A stretch of DNA of 64,000 nucleotides from the NCBI GenBank assembly GCA_963675135.1, contig OY776129.1, forward strand, positions 70,153,348 through 70,217,347, read 5' to 3'. A program made the translations under genes and the position numbers. The stretch is from Galeopsis tetrahit. Lineage: Eukaryota > Streptophyta > Magnoliopsida > Lamiales > Lamiaceae. The stretch's first letter is position 1, and each line of letters begins with the position of its first letter. The notes under the pieces are model-generated. The model was not told the DNA's origin, searched no databases, and saw only the letters and a program-made list of their open reading frames with translations. Below are positions 1 through 11,883 of this stretch, piece after piece.

Positions 1-108
1 CAGACTATGTCAAGACCACTACATTCATCACTATCAGGTAAAAAGGTTACTAAGGTGCCTAAATCCCGATGAGGAAGCTGGTAAAGTTGAGGGAATTGAG
101 AATATACA

Positions 109-122
109 TTTAAGGGGGAATC
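109..122 (+). promoter_or_regulatory. internal polypurine-like tract 1 of B1
   Basis: TTTAAGGGGGAATC lies in a block (about 67-155) that is nearly identical in the B and A lineages although their ORF3 proteins differ strongly. It resembles the 3' PPT and may prime extra plus-strand synthesis. Sireviruses are known for several PPT-like motifs. Its function here is not shown. Confidence 0.55.
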
Positions 123-308
123 TATGATTTCTGAAAAATCCTGTATGTTGACTCAGAGCACAAAGACACCTTAGAACAAACCTTATATAGACCTATTTTA
201 ATTATTCTTTACTATTCTGTACTGTATTTCACCATCTATGCATGAACTAACACTTCTACCAAGGTGAAACAGGCACATAAGAGGAGTTCTCCACTGGAGG
301 GGGAACTG

Positions 309-545
309 ATCTGATTACAGATGTGATCTGTCTACAAATCTGATCTGAATACAGCACATATCTGTCTACAGACATGTTCTGACTATTGAATTGATTTGTC
401 TACAGGACTGTTCTGATTACAAAGTTAATTTGTCTACAGAACTATTCTGACTACAATATCAATCAATCTACAGAACTGTTCTGATTACTGATTAACCTGT
501 CTACAGAGCTTATTTGATTACAGGAAAATCTGTCTACAGAATATC
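309..545 (+). repeat. 34-bp minisatellite, about 7 units (B1 copy)
   Basis: Degenerate tandem units of about 34 bp built on CTGATTACA ... CTGTCTACAG ... CTGTT. Each unit carries the small dyad CTGT-CT-ACAG. The same array occurs in B2 at 12066-12300, so it belongs to the B lineage and lies between the second purine tract and ORF3. Confidence 0.75.
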
Positions 546-2928
546 TACAGTACTGATCTGAGATAGTACTGTGCTGATATCAAAAAGGGTGAAAATCAGA
601 AGAGTTGGGGAACTGATCTGAGGATTACTGAGCTGACCCAACTACTGAGCTGATCTTCAAAAGAGTACTCAGCTGATCACCGTACTCAGCTGAATCCAGA
701 TAAGTAAAATTCAATATAATAGTAATAAGAAATTGAAGTATACTGTGTATGGAAAACAACTGTGCTGATACACATCAGAACAGTATTTTGTCTTAGAGTA
801 CTTCTAAGTCAAAGTCTGTTCAAAATTAGATTATTTATAGAGAAGATTAATACACTCCTCTATTTTTAACCTAATTTAAAAGGTGTATCTATCAACACAA
901 GTTGGCTCCAAATTGGAATTGAGCTGTTATGAATCTGGAACGTTTTTCCCAATTCACACCTTTTCAATAACTCAATCCAAACCACACAACGTGGAAATCA
1001 AAATCAATCCAAGCCCTAGATATTGCTTTGATTCTTGATTTACACGATCTCATTAACTTCTTCTTCTTCATTACTCAAAATCTTTCTGCAAAACTCTCTA
1101 AGCTCAAACTTTCTCAATACTCTTGCAACTACACTTCTATATTTCTATTCAATGGCGATTATCGATATTATTAACGAAGAAAATGAAGTAGCAGGAACTT
1201 TTGATTCAACCAGATGGATGCGAGAGAAAGGAATCTTCGTCGAAAACTCCGTTTACTTCACCGGACGTCAAAAAGCAGAGAATCAGGCCATTCTCACCAT
1301 GTGTGAAGAATGTGGGCTAAGGAGGTACTTAGAATCATTTCCTGTGAAGGTTTACGAACCTGAGGCAATGAAATTCTTCCTTCAGGTGCAGGGTGACTCG
1401 AACAACATTAGTTCGATGGTTTCGGGTCACAGGGTTGTCATTTCCAGAGAAACCCTAGGAATCGCGTTCAATCTTCCAGACGGGCCGATAGACATTTTGA
1501 GCTATATGGTTGGGCAAGAGAAGGTTCGCGTGGGCAGATGGTTGAATGTTGACCCATCAACTTTGTCCAATTTTAAAGAAGGAAATTCTCCTAGAAGGTA
1601 TGCAATTATTGATGGATATTGCTGGAAAATGCTTGTTAGGGCAACATTTCAGTCAAGACGCCCTCACCAATCTCAAGATTCGCATTATGGCTGCAATCAC
1701 CGATCGTGTCAATGGTGATTGGCAAGGATTTATACTTGGCTGATTGTTGGCTGAAAGAGAGAAAGTGGTCTTTGATGAGGTCACTAGAGAATTTTCCATT
1801 AAATCCTTGATGGGTTTTGGAAGTAAGTTGAGCATTCTGTTACCACAAATCGCTGAAAGGAAAATGGATTGGAGTCGTCCAAAAAGATTTCATCAGGGCA
1901 AATTCTTGTTCAAGAAGGAGTCTACATTGTTTGAACAAAGCCAGATGAATCAACCACAAGAATCTGGTGGTTCTATGTTTCGTTCTGACAACGATGAGCC
2001 GGAGTTGAGAACGAAGGCTAGGCATGAACCTAACCAAGCTGGATTACGCAGAGGTCGTTCAGCCAGGGCCGTTTCTGAAAAGTCAGAAGAGTTCGTTGCT
2101 GCTGTGAAGGAGTCTTCTGTGGAAGAGGTAAGTTCTTCAAGCCTCATCATTTCACATAAGAGAACTAAAGTTTCTGGTGTTCTTAGACCCAGAAGAGTCC
2201 TCAAGAACACTACCCCTTCTCCCTCAACCTCTCATTCTATTCAAGCCCAACCCCTTGAAGCTGAGCCTTCCTGTTCTGAGGAGTCAGTTCACTACTCTCC
2301 TATTTATCAGAACACTCCTCCCTCAACCCCTCAGAACACTTCTTTGCATTCCACTCCTCAATCCGATCCTCACCATACTCCTACTCCCCATTCTGTTCCT
2401 GAACCTGAATCTGAACCAGTTCATGATCACTCTACTGAGCATGAACATATACCTTCTTCTGAACCAATTGAAATAACATCCTCCCCAGAAACTGAGTTTA
2501 TCCAACTTGAATCAGTGTTCTTGATGGATTATCCTATTTGTGATAAGGAAGAGAGGATTCGATTTAAATTGAGAAATGCTCTTCTCAAATGCTTTCATGG
2601 TTTAGATGACAGCACTAAGACCTTTGAGCAACTTCTAAGGATAGGTACTTGGGTATATCTTAGAAGCATAAGTCTAGATCAGCTGATGGTTGTAGCTGAA
2701 GGTATGGGTGGACTTTCTGTGTTTCATGATTGGAAACAAGAACAAAAAGAGGCTGCATATGTTGATTCTTACACTGAGTTATCAACTTTGGAATCTGTTA
2801 TTCAGTTGATTGAAAGAATAACTGGTTGTAAATATTCCATGGTTAAGTCTGCTGATGTGGATGTTGATATTGATGTCAACATGGCTGCTGATGATACTGA
2901 AGTTAATCATTCTGATACTCATTCTGAT

Positions 2929-2990
2929 GATGAAGCTGATGTTGAAGCTGATTATGAAGCTGATATGGAAGCTGATTATGAAGCTGATAC
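2929..2990 (+). repeat. EADx codon repeat in B1 ORF3
   Basis: Five tandem 12-nt units coding for EAD plus V, Y or M. B2 has a shorter version at about 27793-27842. This is a length-variable acidic repeat in the linker before the coiled coil. Confidence 0.7.
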
Positions 2991-3695
2991 CAATGCAACT
3001 GAGATGTTTGAGAACACAGTTGTAGCTGAAGAAACTGAGGTCTTAGAGGAACAATCTTTGGGTGCTAATGAGTTAGAGAGCACACCAATTAATGTTTATG
3101 AGAATACTGTGCTTGATGATGTTTAAGAGACAGTAAGAACAGTTCCTACTGAGACAGCTCAAGATAACTCTAGCTTTGAGATGTTGAAAAAGCATAATGA
3201 AGAGTTACAAAGTAAGCTGGATGATACTTTGAAAAGATTTCAACAAGCCACTGAGAAATTGGAAAGTTTGACTGCTGCTAATTCTTATGACAAGATAATG
3301 GAATTCACTATGAATAAGATCTATGATCTGCATAGATTACAAGAAAAGTCACTTTCTACTGAGCTGCAAAAGAAAGTAGAGATACTTTTGACACCCTTGA
3401 AGGAATGGCAAGATGAAGCCAAAAAGGGGGAAGTAAAAGTGATGAAAGTGATGGAGCAGACTCAAACACAACAAGCTCAATTGGTTGTGAGTCAAGATGA
3501 GCTGAAAGCCAGCATTGATGATTTGAAAGAAGAAATCATTAGTCTAAAATTAAGAATCAATCCTGATTCTGAAATTCAAGGTATTACTACTCAGAAACAC
3601 ATTGTTAAATCTTCTTCTGGAATAAGAAAAAGGAAATTTGTTATTGATGATGAAGAAGAGTCAGAAGAGACTGGAAGGATTACCAGGTCTAAAAG

Positions 3696-4996
3696 TGTAG
3701 GTCCCCAAAGTTGAGTTAATAACGAGTAAGCTAGTGAAAATGTCTAGAGGGGGGTGAATAGACTTTTCAAAAATCTATCGAAATATCAGAATACAATATG
3801 CGGAATAACGAAATTAACAATGAGCCCAATCTAAGTTTATACTCAACTTCAAAATTCGAGAACTCTGTTCTATACTCAACTACTCTAGTACAGTTAAGTA
3901 TGTAAACAATTAAACAGTTAAGCAATTAAAACAGTAAACAACACAAACAATTTATAGTGGTTCGACAACTTGTCTACGTCCACTCTCACAAACCCAGTTG
4001 TGATGTTTCCACTAAACTCTTCCAATCGAGTACAAAGTGTATTTTCCTGTGATTTTAAGTCCCAAGAAGAAGACTTAGATCTTCTAAGACTATACCACCA
4101 GATACGTCTATGATCTAACTAGAAATTTAACAAGTATCTAGCAACTTGATAAAAACAACAAAAACTAAAAACTTATTCAGTCGCAGTCTTCTGATTCTTC
4201 ACTTCACTTCTGACTTGCTTTCTGAACTTCAACGAACTCTGTGAGTAATCTTCAGTATATCTTCAGTATGTATCAGTATGCGTACTTACAGTAACAGTAG
4301 TCTTCAAATGATAAACACCATGAAGTATTTATAGACTTCAATCTTCAAGAACTCAGGTAGTTGTTACCAACTCTTCTTGAAAACTAACTTTTAACTGAAA
4401 TTTCTTATCAATCCACGCGTTTCTTGTTACGAATTAGTTATTCCATAACTAACTTCTTCATCCTTATCTTTATACGCGCTTCACTTAAACTTTACTTCAA
4501 GTTGACCTGTCTTGTATAGTCTAGTAGATGCACTTGTCTTGTAGTCCACCAGTCTTGAGTAGTAGACTTCAACTCTTCTTCTTCAGTCTTCATGTGCAAT
4601 CTTCAATAGTAGACTATTCTAATCCTAACAAGACTATTACATTACTTTAAGCTTTTCTGAATTATAAAGCTTAGTCAACTTATAAACTATACAATCAATC
4701 TATCTATTACATTCAAAAATCATGAGCTCTATACAATGATTATTCATAGCTCAATAACAATCTAACATATACAAATAACACATATGAAGTACTTATAAAT
4801 CGTACTTATCTTTTAATAAGAAAACAATACTTTCTTTTCATGTGAACTCTACTGATCTGTTCAAGATGACTTCAACTTAACTAGACTAGATTAGTCAACA
4901 CTTAGAAAATATTCCAACTACTTTTGGCTTATCAAAACTTCATCTTTTATCTTTTAATCATCATGTAGGACTTGTTCTAGGATTCATATCCCAACA
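3696..4996 (-). mobile_element. A-type solo LTR in B1 ORF3
   Basis: A 1301-bp sequence ending TG...CA on both strands and similar throughout to the A LTRs. Read on the minus strand it begins TGTTGGGATATGAATCC and ends GGGGACCTACA. It is flanked by the 5-bp target duplication AAAAG (3691-3695 and 4997-5001). No internal sequence remains, so a full element was lost by LTR-LTR recombination. A TATA-like ATTTATAG at about 4327 reads TATAAAT on the minus strand. Confidence 0.95.
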
Positions 4997-5635
4997 AAAA
5001 GCAAGCTGAAACATGTGGTTACTGATAGTAGACCTAGTAATGTACAGATGGCTGAGGCAATTGAGAAGCATAATCAGATGCTTGCTCAGAAGAAAATTGA
5101 AATGACTGAGAAGAGATCTGCTGAACAGATTAGAAAACAAAAGATGAAAGATGCAGAAGCTACAAGAAAGAAATTTGATAATCGAGTTGCTGCATTGAAA
5201 AAGAAAATGAAATCCAAATCTGTTGGAATTGTTCTGGATGAACAATTTATGGAATTCGTGGTTGATCCAGAAGATATGGAGTTCTGGAATAATTTGAAAA
5301 AGAAATGGCAGATTGCTAATTTTATTGTGAAGAAATTTGGTGACCATTCAAGCAAGGAAGATGAATATTCTGATTTTGATGCATTCATGATGAATATATC
5401 AAGAGATTTTTGGGAACATATTCTGTTGTTAGCTGCTGGTGCAGGAATACAGATCTTATGTCCTGAAGAACCAGTTTGGGAACCTCCAAGACTTGAAGAT
5501 GGTGAACCAGATTACTCAGAGATTGGAAACATAATTTCACAGATTATTCAAGATGAAGGAATCACTGATCATAATCACATGATGGATATCAAGAACAGAA
5601 TGTACTTGGCATTCAGAATTCCTCATAGAGACTGA

Positions 5636-5837
5636 AGATGAAGGACTATGCTGAAAAGATAACACTTCTTAACCTTATCTTTATTTTCTTTATGTGGTAT
5701 TTCTGTGACTTAGTTGTAGTATGTGATATATCTGATCTGATATGAATCCTAATCTGATTTTTGAATTGATGAACTATATGATTAACTATATATCTTAACT
5801 ACTGATCTGTTAATGTTTAAGTAGTTTTGGCTTCATC
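5636..5837 (+). other. ORF3-PPT spacer of B1
   Basis: An AT-rich 3' untranslated stretch with GATCTGATAT-like words. It ends in TTTTGGCTTCATC, the left arm of the hairpin around the polypurine tract. No gene seen. Confidence 0.6.
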
Positions 5838-5851
5838 AAAAAGGGGGAAAT
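5838..5851 (+). promoter_or_regulatory. 3' polypurine tract of B1
   Basis: AAAAAGGGGGAAAT directly before the LTR start TGTTGGGAT: the usual plus-strand primer site. It is flanked by the arms TTTTGGCTTCATCAAAA (5825-5841) and TTTTGATGGCCAAAA (5900-5914), which can pair. Confidence 0.9.
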
Positions 5852-6468
5852 TGTTGGGATATGAATCCTATAAACAATGTTCTAATTGATGATTATATGT
5901 TTTGATGGCCAAAAGTAATTTTAGAGTTAATGGTATATGTGATTATATGTTTGTATATGTGAGTTATATGATATAAGATTACTGATCTTAATATGATATA
6001 GTTTACTGATCTTAGTATTTTACTAATCTGATATATGAACTGTTTAAGAACTAAGCTGATGGAAGTATTGTATAGACAGCTTATAGTATAGGACTTAGTT
6101 ATACTCATCTGTATGTAGTTCAGTTGATGTATAGATAGGTTTTATATTTGTAAAGTTGTATTCTATGGTATTCAGCATTGTAATAGTTAGAACAGTAGAT
6201 TAGTTGGAAGTCAGAAGACTAAAGATGACTAAGAGATGACTAAGAAGACCATTTCAGAGATTGAAGATATCAAGTGAAGTTTTTGAAGGAAGCTGAACAG
6301 TTTTGAAGAACTGTGCTGACTGACCAAGAGCAGTAAAACTAAGAAGAGTAGTTTACTGTGCTGAGTTGGTTTGTTTGAAGAATAAGTTTGGATGACTTAT
6401 TTGAAGCGTAACTGAAGATTTATTTGAAGATATGCTGACTTGGAAAGATAAGTTTTAAGTTGGTTACA
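5852..6468 (+). repeat. truncated B-type LTR between B1 and B2
   Basis: The first about 617 bp match the B2 3' LTR (29396 onward) almost base for base. The match stops near GTTGGTTACAAAA, and the sequence then reads directly into gag codons of B2. The 3' half of the LTR, the primer-binding site and most of gag are missing. This fits a deletion inside a tandem B1-LTR-B2 array. Confidence 0.85.
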
Positions 6469-6620
6469 AAATAGATCCTAAGTCTGCTGATAATTTGGAT
6501 AAGGTCAATAAAGTACTGTTTTGTGATAAGCATGGTAGAAAACTTAAGAGGTCTCAATTATTCAAATCTTCTATGTTTATTTGGATACCTCTTACTACTA
6601 ACCCCCAAGGACCCCAGTAA
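6469..6620 (+). pseudogene. C-terminal gag remnant of B2
   Basis: About 50 codons matching the end of A0 Gag (motif VLFCDKHGRKLKRS..., ending GPQ and TAA at 6618-6620). Everything upstream, including the zinc knuckle, was lost in the LTR-gag fusion. This stretch overlaps the proposed gag-pol intron. Confidence 0.85.
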
Positions 6621-6658
6621 AGAAAGGGTACCTAAATTATTAAGATCACTACTTGCAG
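6513..6658 (+). other. putative facultative gag-pol intron (B2)
   Basis: The proposed donor is AAA|GTACTG and the acceptor is CTTGCAG|GGTCGAC, 146 nt apart, with TACCTAAAT as a possible branch site. Splicing would remove the gag stop and join gag and pol in phase 0. The unspliced spacing between gag stop and pol changes frame among copies, whereas the splice ends are at equivalent positions. Inference only. Confidence 0.4.
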
Positions 6659-7759
6659 GGTCGACTGGATCTTTACAAGAAAGGTGGTTCAGTTGGAGAA
6701 ACTTGGTACATAGACAGTGGATGTTCTCACCACATGACTGATACCAAGACTCTCCTTTCTGACTATCATGAGAAGGAAGGACCAAAAGTGATATTTGGAG
6801 ATAGTTCCATGGCAATCACAAAAGGATTTGGATACATCAAGAATGGAGATGTAGAGATTCAAGATGTCTCATATGTTGAAGGTCTGAAATATAATTTGTT
6901 ATCTGTCTCTCAATTTCTACAAAGTTTACTTCAAAAGCACCAAATGTGAAATTTGGGATAAAATAACACATACAATTCTACTAGTTGGAGTTAGACAGGG
7001 CAGTGTCTACATTGTAAATTGGAATAGTTGTCCTAGGGATGCTTGCCTTCTTTCTAAAAGTCCTAAAGAAATCAGCTGGCTATGGCACAGACGCTTATGC
7101 CATCTGAACTTTAAGATTATTAACAAGATTGCAAGAAACTACCTTGTTGAAGGTATCCCTAATGAAATCTATTTAAAATCACAAGTGTGTGATGCCTGCC
7201 AAAAAGATAAACAGGTAAAGGTTTCCTTTAAGTCAATTCCCACTCTTTCTACTTGTAGAGTCTTAGAACTCTTGCACATGGATCTTCATGGTCCAATAAA
7301 ACCCCCTACACTGAATGGTAGAAGGTATTCTTTGGTTGTGGTAGATGATTATTCAAAGTTCACTTGGACAATCTTCGTACACAAAAAGAGTGATACACAA
7401 ACCCAACTACCAGATCTGTTAAAGAGGTTGCAAGTAGAAAAAGGTCAGCCCATTGTCAAGATCAGGAGTGACAAGGGGACTGAATTTATAAACTGCTATA
7501 TTAAAGAATTTTGTTCTAAGTCTGGAATTCAGCATTTGACAAGTGCAGCTAGAACACCCCAACAAAATGGTGTAGCTGAGAGAAGAAATAGAACACTAAA
7601 GGAAGCATGCAGAACTATGCTTGCAGAGTACAACACACCACATAAGTTCTGGGCTGAGGCAATCAACACTGCCTGCCACACTCAGAACAGATGTGCATTC
7701 AACAAAGTACATGGTAAAACTCCTTATGAGGTATGGAAAGGTAGAAAACCTAGAATTTC

Positions 7760-9517
7760 TGATTCGGGTGGAATTTACACGATTTAGATGCATATTTGAA
7801 GCTCATTTGATGTTGATTTCATTGATTTATGCATTGATTATGATTGTTTGAGCCAAAATGAGAGAAAGGTTGTATTTTGTCGATTTTATAGGAAATACGA
7901 TGGAATTTGGAGCAAAACACCAACCATACCTTACTGGATCAGGAAGAGGAGTGCACCGTTAGATTCGTCTCGAAAAACGGAGTGGAATGAAAAAAAAGAA
8001 TCGAGTCCATCGGAGGTCGGAAGCTCGAGATACAACGGAACGAAAAATGACATGGCCGGATAGAAACCACATGGCCGGGTAGAATCCCACCCGGCCGAGT
8101 AGAATCCGACCCGGCCGGGTCACTTCAACTCGGCCAAGGGCAGATTTCGAGGGAGTTCGTGTTTCGCCCGGGTGAAACCCACCCGGCCGGGTAGTTTCAA
8201 CCCGGGCAAGGCTTAAAAATGGATTTGGTTCGTGTTTTGGCCTGGTGGCATGCCCGGGTGGGAGCCACCCGACCGGGTGACATCATTTTCGGGGTTTTTG
8301 GCCCATTTTCTTCATATTTCAAGGGCCTAATTGCAAAATTAATTCAAGACTTCTACCCCAACTATAAATAGACCAAATTTGAGTTTTAAAATGGAGTCTT
8401 ACTCATTTTACAAGCTTTCTTCACACACATTCACATAGTAGTAGGTGTTCTTCATAGATTAGTTTAATTTCTTCACTAGATTAGATAGATTAGTGGTTTT
8501 TACTTAGAATCAAGCTACGATTATCACCGGGCATCGTCTATTACATCGGTTTGTAGCTAAATTCTAATGATCAAGGTGATATTATTCTATTTTGCAATTC
8601 AATTTAGTATTTTCTTAATTTCTTTAATCTTTTGCTATTTTTACCATTAGTTTGATGTTATTTGTTGTTGTAGCCATGGGATTCTATTCTAGAACCATGG
8701 GCTAAGCTCTTATTGCCTTGGGTGTGAATGTTTTGATGGGTGTTTAGTGTAATTATCGATTAATTGCATGATTAGCTTAGGAATTGGGTGTATATGTTTC
8801 TAGTGTTGTAATTTTCATGATTCAATTGATTAATTCACCCTATTAGCTAGCATTGTTAGTTTTGTCGACTTCAAAGACCGTATTGGGTTTCATGATTAAG
8901 AGTGTGTGTATGAGCTTGAATTAATCAATTAGAATTAACATAGTAATTAGCTACACCGACCGGGGGTTGATTGCTTAGATCGACGACACTAGACACTAGT
9001 CGATTAGAGGTCGTCTATTAGATTAGTGAGAGGGCGTCTCATAAACATTAGTAACCGTGTTGAACGTGTTTATGAGACACTATCTTAGGAGCTTATGGTA
9101 TTGATTAGACTATATAATTGATAATCGATGCACGTGTTCACCTAAGCCTCACAAGGGATTGGTCTACACACACGAGTGATAACCTTTAGCTTATCCCATA
9201 TTTATAGGTTCATTCATGCAATTGATTCGTTAACTCATTGAATTACCCACAAAACGGAAGCACCCGAGGCAATACCTTCTCACCTTGCACTTTCGAAAGG
9301 AAGTTAGATATCTTGTTGTTTCTTTTGTTCATTTCTTTTTTGTTTAGTTAAACTAGTTTCGTATTTGTGTTTTTAAACTCCCGAAAATCCAAACAAACAA
9401 GCTTAGTTACTACAATGGCATGATAACTTGCAACTTTAGGGATTCATTGACACTCAATTAAGTCCTTGGAACGAAAATATACTTGGGAAAAACTTATCCA
9501 AAAATACGAACAAGTCA
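7760..9517 (+). mobile_element. solo LTR, probably Ty3/gypsy (Tat/Athila-like)
   Basis: A 1758-bp insert with TG...CA ends (TGATTCGGGTGG ... GAACAAGTCA) and the 5-bp target duplication ATTTC (7755-7759 and 9518-9522). It has no coding capacity. The TATA box CTATAAATAG (about 8362-8371) gives the + orientation. It is unlike the copia LTRs: it has a GC-rich island of CCGGCC palindromes (8035-8280) and a tail with AAGTCCTTGG, which recalls Tat/Athila LTRs. The TG/CA ends and 5-bp duplication show an integrase-mediated LTR insertion. The family assignment is a guess. Confidence 0.85.
8035..8280. repeat. GC-rich array of CCGGCCGGG palindromes in the solo LTR
   Basis: About nine variants of a 12-mer, perfect as ACCCGGCCGGGT at 8109-8120 and 8181-8192, with partner forms CATGGCCGGGT, ACCCGGCCGAGT, GCCCGGGTG and ACCCGACCGGGT. 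They lie upstream of the TATA box, so they occupy the U3 enhancer region. This is the only GC-rich island in an AT-rich window. Confidence 0.75.
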
Positions 9518-11869
9518 ATTTCATATTTTCATATCTTTGGATGTAAGTGCTTTATTCATAACAATGGAAAGAGCAAATTAAATGCTTTTGATGCCAAAGC
9601 TGATCAGGGAATTTTCTTAGGATATTCCTCTACTAGCAAGGCATTTAGAGTGTTTAATTACTCTACTCTATGTGTAGAACAAACACCCCATGTTGTCTTT
9701 GATGAAGTTGTACAGGACTCTGCTGATCATCAGATCAGTAAGAAAATTGATGATCTGACCATTCAAACTGATAAAGACAGTGAAGAGACCGATGTCTATG
9801 AATCTGTACAAGCATACAATCCATTTCTAAATGTTCTAAACAAAGATAATGATGTAGAAAAGGTAAACGACAAAGGTAAGTCTTCTAGACCAATTGACAT
9901 GCCTGAATTGGTTGACTGTTCTCCTGTGAATAAACCTGCTGAAAATAATGATATTGATATTGATGATTCTGATATACATGATGTAGATGATGAAAGTATT
10001 CCTGTTAAAACTAGAAAAACATGGAAATCTGCTCATTCTACTGATCTGATCATTGGTGAATCCAATAAAGGTGTTAAAACCAGAAGACAACTGTTTGATT
10101 CTAAGTCTGAACCCAGTAATTCTTTCTTTTGTTGGTGTTGCTTCTTATCTTCTATTGAGCCTGCAAATGTGAAAGAAGCTTTATCTGACAGTAACTGGAT
10201 TATTGCTATGCAAGATGAATTAAATCAGTTTACTCAAAATGATGTATGGGAACTTGTAGAGAGACCTACTGATCACAATGGTGTAGGTACAAAGTGGATT
10301 TTCAAAAATAAGAAAGATGAGAATGATCTTGTTGTGAGAAACAAAGCCAGATTAGTGGCTCAGGGCTACTCTCAAGCTGAGGGTATTGATTATGATGAAA
10401 CATTTGCCCCTGTAGCTAGATTAGAAGCTATAAGACTGTTTCTTGCTTATGCTGCTTATATGAAATTCACTGTGTATCAAATGGATGTGAAAAGTGCATT
10501 TTTGAATGGTATACTTGCTGAAGAAGTTTATGTAGAACAACCTCCTGGATTTGAGGTAAATGGTAATCAAGTATACAGGTTGAAGAAAGCACTATATGGT
10601 CTGAAACAAGCTCCAAGAGCCTGGTATGACACTATTTCCCTATTCTTAGTTGAAAATGGATTTACTAAAGGCAAAGTAGATCGAACTTTGTTCAGAAGAC
10701 AAGAAGGTACAGACATTTTATTAGTCCAAATTTATGTTGATGATATAATATTTGGATCTCCTAACAAAAGCATGAGTGAAAGCTTTTCAAAGCTCATGAA
10801 AAGCAAGTTTGAAATGTCAATGATGGGAGAAATGACTTATTTTCTTGAACTTCAAGTAAAACAATCATCCGATGGTATCTTTATCAATCAAGCAAAATAT
10901 ACAAGAAATCTGTTAGATAAATTTGGTATCAAGACCTGTAAAACAGTTGGAGTACCAATGCTGCCAACATACATAATGGATCCTGATGATCAAGGTAAGT
11001 CTGCTGACCAATCCTATTATAGAGCTTTAATTGGTTCTCTACTCTATTTAACTGCTAGTAGGCCAGATATTGCATTTGCAGTAGGTGTGTGTGCTAGATT
11101 TCAGGCCAATCCCAAAGAAAGTCATGTGGAGACTGCTAAAAGGATATTGAAATATCTAAAGGGTACCATTAATCGAGGGTTGTGGTATTCTGCAGATGAT
11201 GATCTATCCCTAAGTGGTTATTCAGATTCTGACTTTGGTGGTTGCAGGATAGATAGAAAATCAACTTCTGGTTCATGCCATTTTTTAGGTTCTAAGCTCA
11301 TATCATGGTTTTCAAAGAAACAAACAAGTGTGGCAACATCTACAACTGAAGCAGAATATATGGCTGCAGGAAGTTGTTGTAGTCAGCTTCTTTGGCTAAT
11401 GCAACAACTTAGAGACTACAACATTGTGGAATCTAATGTACCTATATTCTGTGACAGCAATAGTGCAATTGCCATCACTCAAAATCCCGTTTTACATACT
11501 AGATGCAAACATGTAGATGTTAGGCATCATTTTATTAGGGATCATGTTGAAAAGAAACACATTAGGATGGAAAAGATCCATATTGATATTCAGAGAGCTG
11601 ACATTTTCACAAAACCTTTGGCTGAAACTAGATTTGGAGAGCTTTGCATAAGTTTAGGATTGATAGACATGGATCCTGCATGTATATAGAACTGTATACT
11701 TACATTTCAGGTACTTAGCTGAGATCAAGAACAGTACACCAAAAAGGGTAACTCTGAAGAACAGACCATGTCAAGACCTCTACATTCATCACAATCAGGT
11801 AAAATGGTAACTAAGGTGCCCAAATCCCGATGAGGAAGCTGGTAAAGCTGAGGGAATTGAGAATATACA

Positions 11870-11883
11870 TTTAAGGGGGAATC
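11870..11883 (+). promoter_or_regulatory. internal polypurine-like tract 1 of B2
   Basis: Same TTTAAGGGGGAATC as in B1, A0, A1 and A2, in the most conserved non-coding block of these elements. Confidence 0.55.

Larger units (their letters stand above)
1..1151 (+). other. pol-ORF3 spacer of B1
   Basis: Non-coding. It contains a conserved block with a G5 purine tract (109-122), a second purine tract (296-306), a 34-bp minisatellite (about 309-545), and a stretch rich in ACTGAGCTGA-like words (560-720). It ends in a pyrimidine-rich leader with CTTCTTCTTC just before the ORF3 start. A TTATTTATAG word at about 831 and the leader look like a plant promoter and 5' UTR, so ORF3 could have its own transcript; that is inference. 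No ORF of note on either strand. Confidence 0.75.
1152..5635 (+). pseudogene. ORF3 of B1 (env-position protein), broken
   Basis: Homologue of the B2 ORF3, starting at the ATG of MAIIDIINEE. The product would have an N-terminal domain (about residues 1-240), a Ser/Pro-rich linker, a second folded block (FEQLLRIGTW), an acidic EADx repeat, coiled coils, a KRK basic patch and a conserved C-terminal domain (KFGDHSSKEDEYSDFD). Breaks: a 1-nt insertion near 1575; AGA to TGA at 1741-1743; a 9-nt in-frame insertion that brings TAA at 3124-3126; and an A-type solo LTR at 3696-4996 that splits the gene. The C-terminal part resumes at 5002. No signal peptide or membrane helix is seen. The hydrophobic reading upstream of the ATG comes from the pyrimidine-rich leader. 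Function unknown. Confidence 0.85.
1..6468 (+). mobile_element. B1: 3' portion of a B-lineage Sirevirus-like copia element
   Basis: This is the tail of an LTR retrotransposon whose gag and pol lie left of the window. In order it holds a pol-ORF3 spacer, a broken ORF3, a polypurine tract and a truncated 3' LTR. The start aligns closely with the sequence after pol in B2 (from about 11760), which fixes both identity and orientation. B1 is interrupted by an A-type solo LTR at 3696-4996. It passes straight into the gag remnant of B2 without a primer-binding site or target duplication, so B1 and B2 look like a tandem pair sharing one damaged LTR. Many lesions show that it is dead. Confidence 0.88.
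6659..11689 (+). pseudogene. pol: pol of B2 (PR-IN-RT-RNaseH), interrupted
   Basis: The copia polyprotein. The protease signature WYIDSGCSHHM is at the very start. The integrase has an HHCC finger (WHRRLCH...CDAC) and a DDE core (HMDLHGP, RSDKGTEF, QQNGVAERRN). The RT includes KSAFLNG and YVDDIIFGSPN (about 10733). RNase H has DSDFGG, STTEAEYMA and ADIFTKPL. Breaks: a deletion of about 11 nt at about 6920 (after SVSQF) shifts the frame, and a solo LTR splits the integrase C-terminus at 7760-9517. Outside these, the reading frame stays open to the TAG at 11687-11689, so the copy is fairly young. On its right is the conserved spacer leading to ORF3. Confidence 0.93.

Noticed and set aside
309..545. 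CRISPR-like array
   Set aside because: The units are contiguous and degenerate, with no unique spacers, in plant retrotransposon DNA.
7760..9517. A host gene fragment or a DNA transposon in B2 pol
   Set aside because: TG...CA ends, 5-bp duplication, TATA box and lack of terminal inverted repeats fit a solo LTR.
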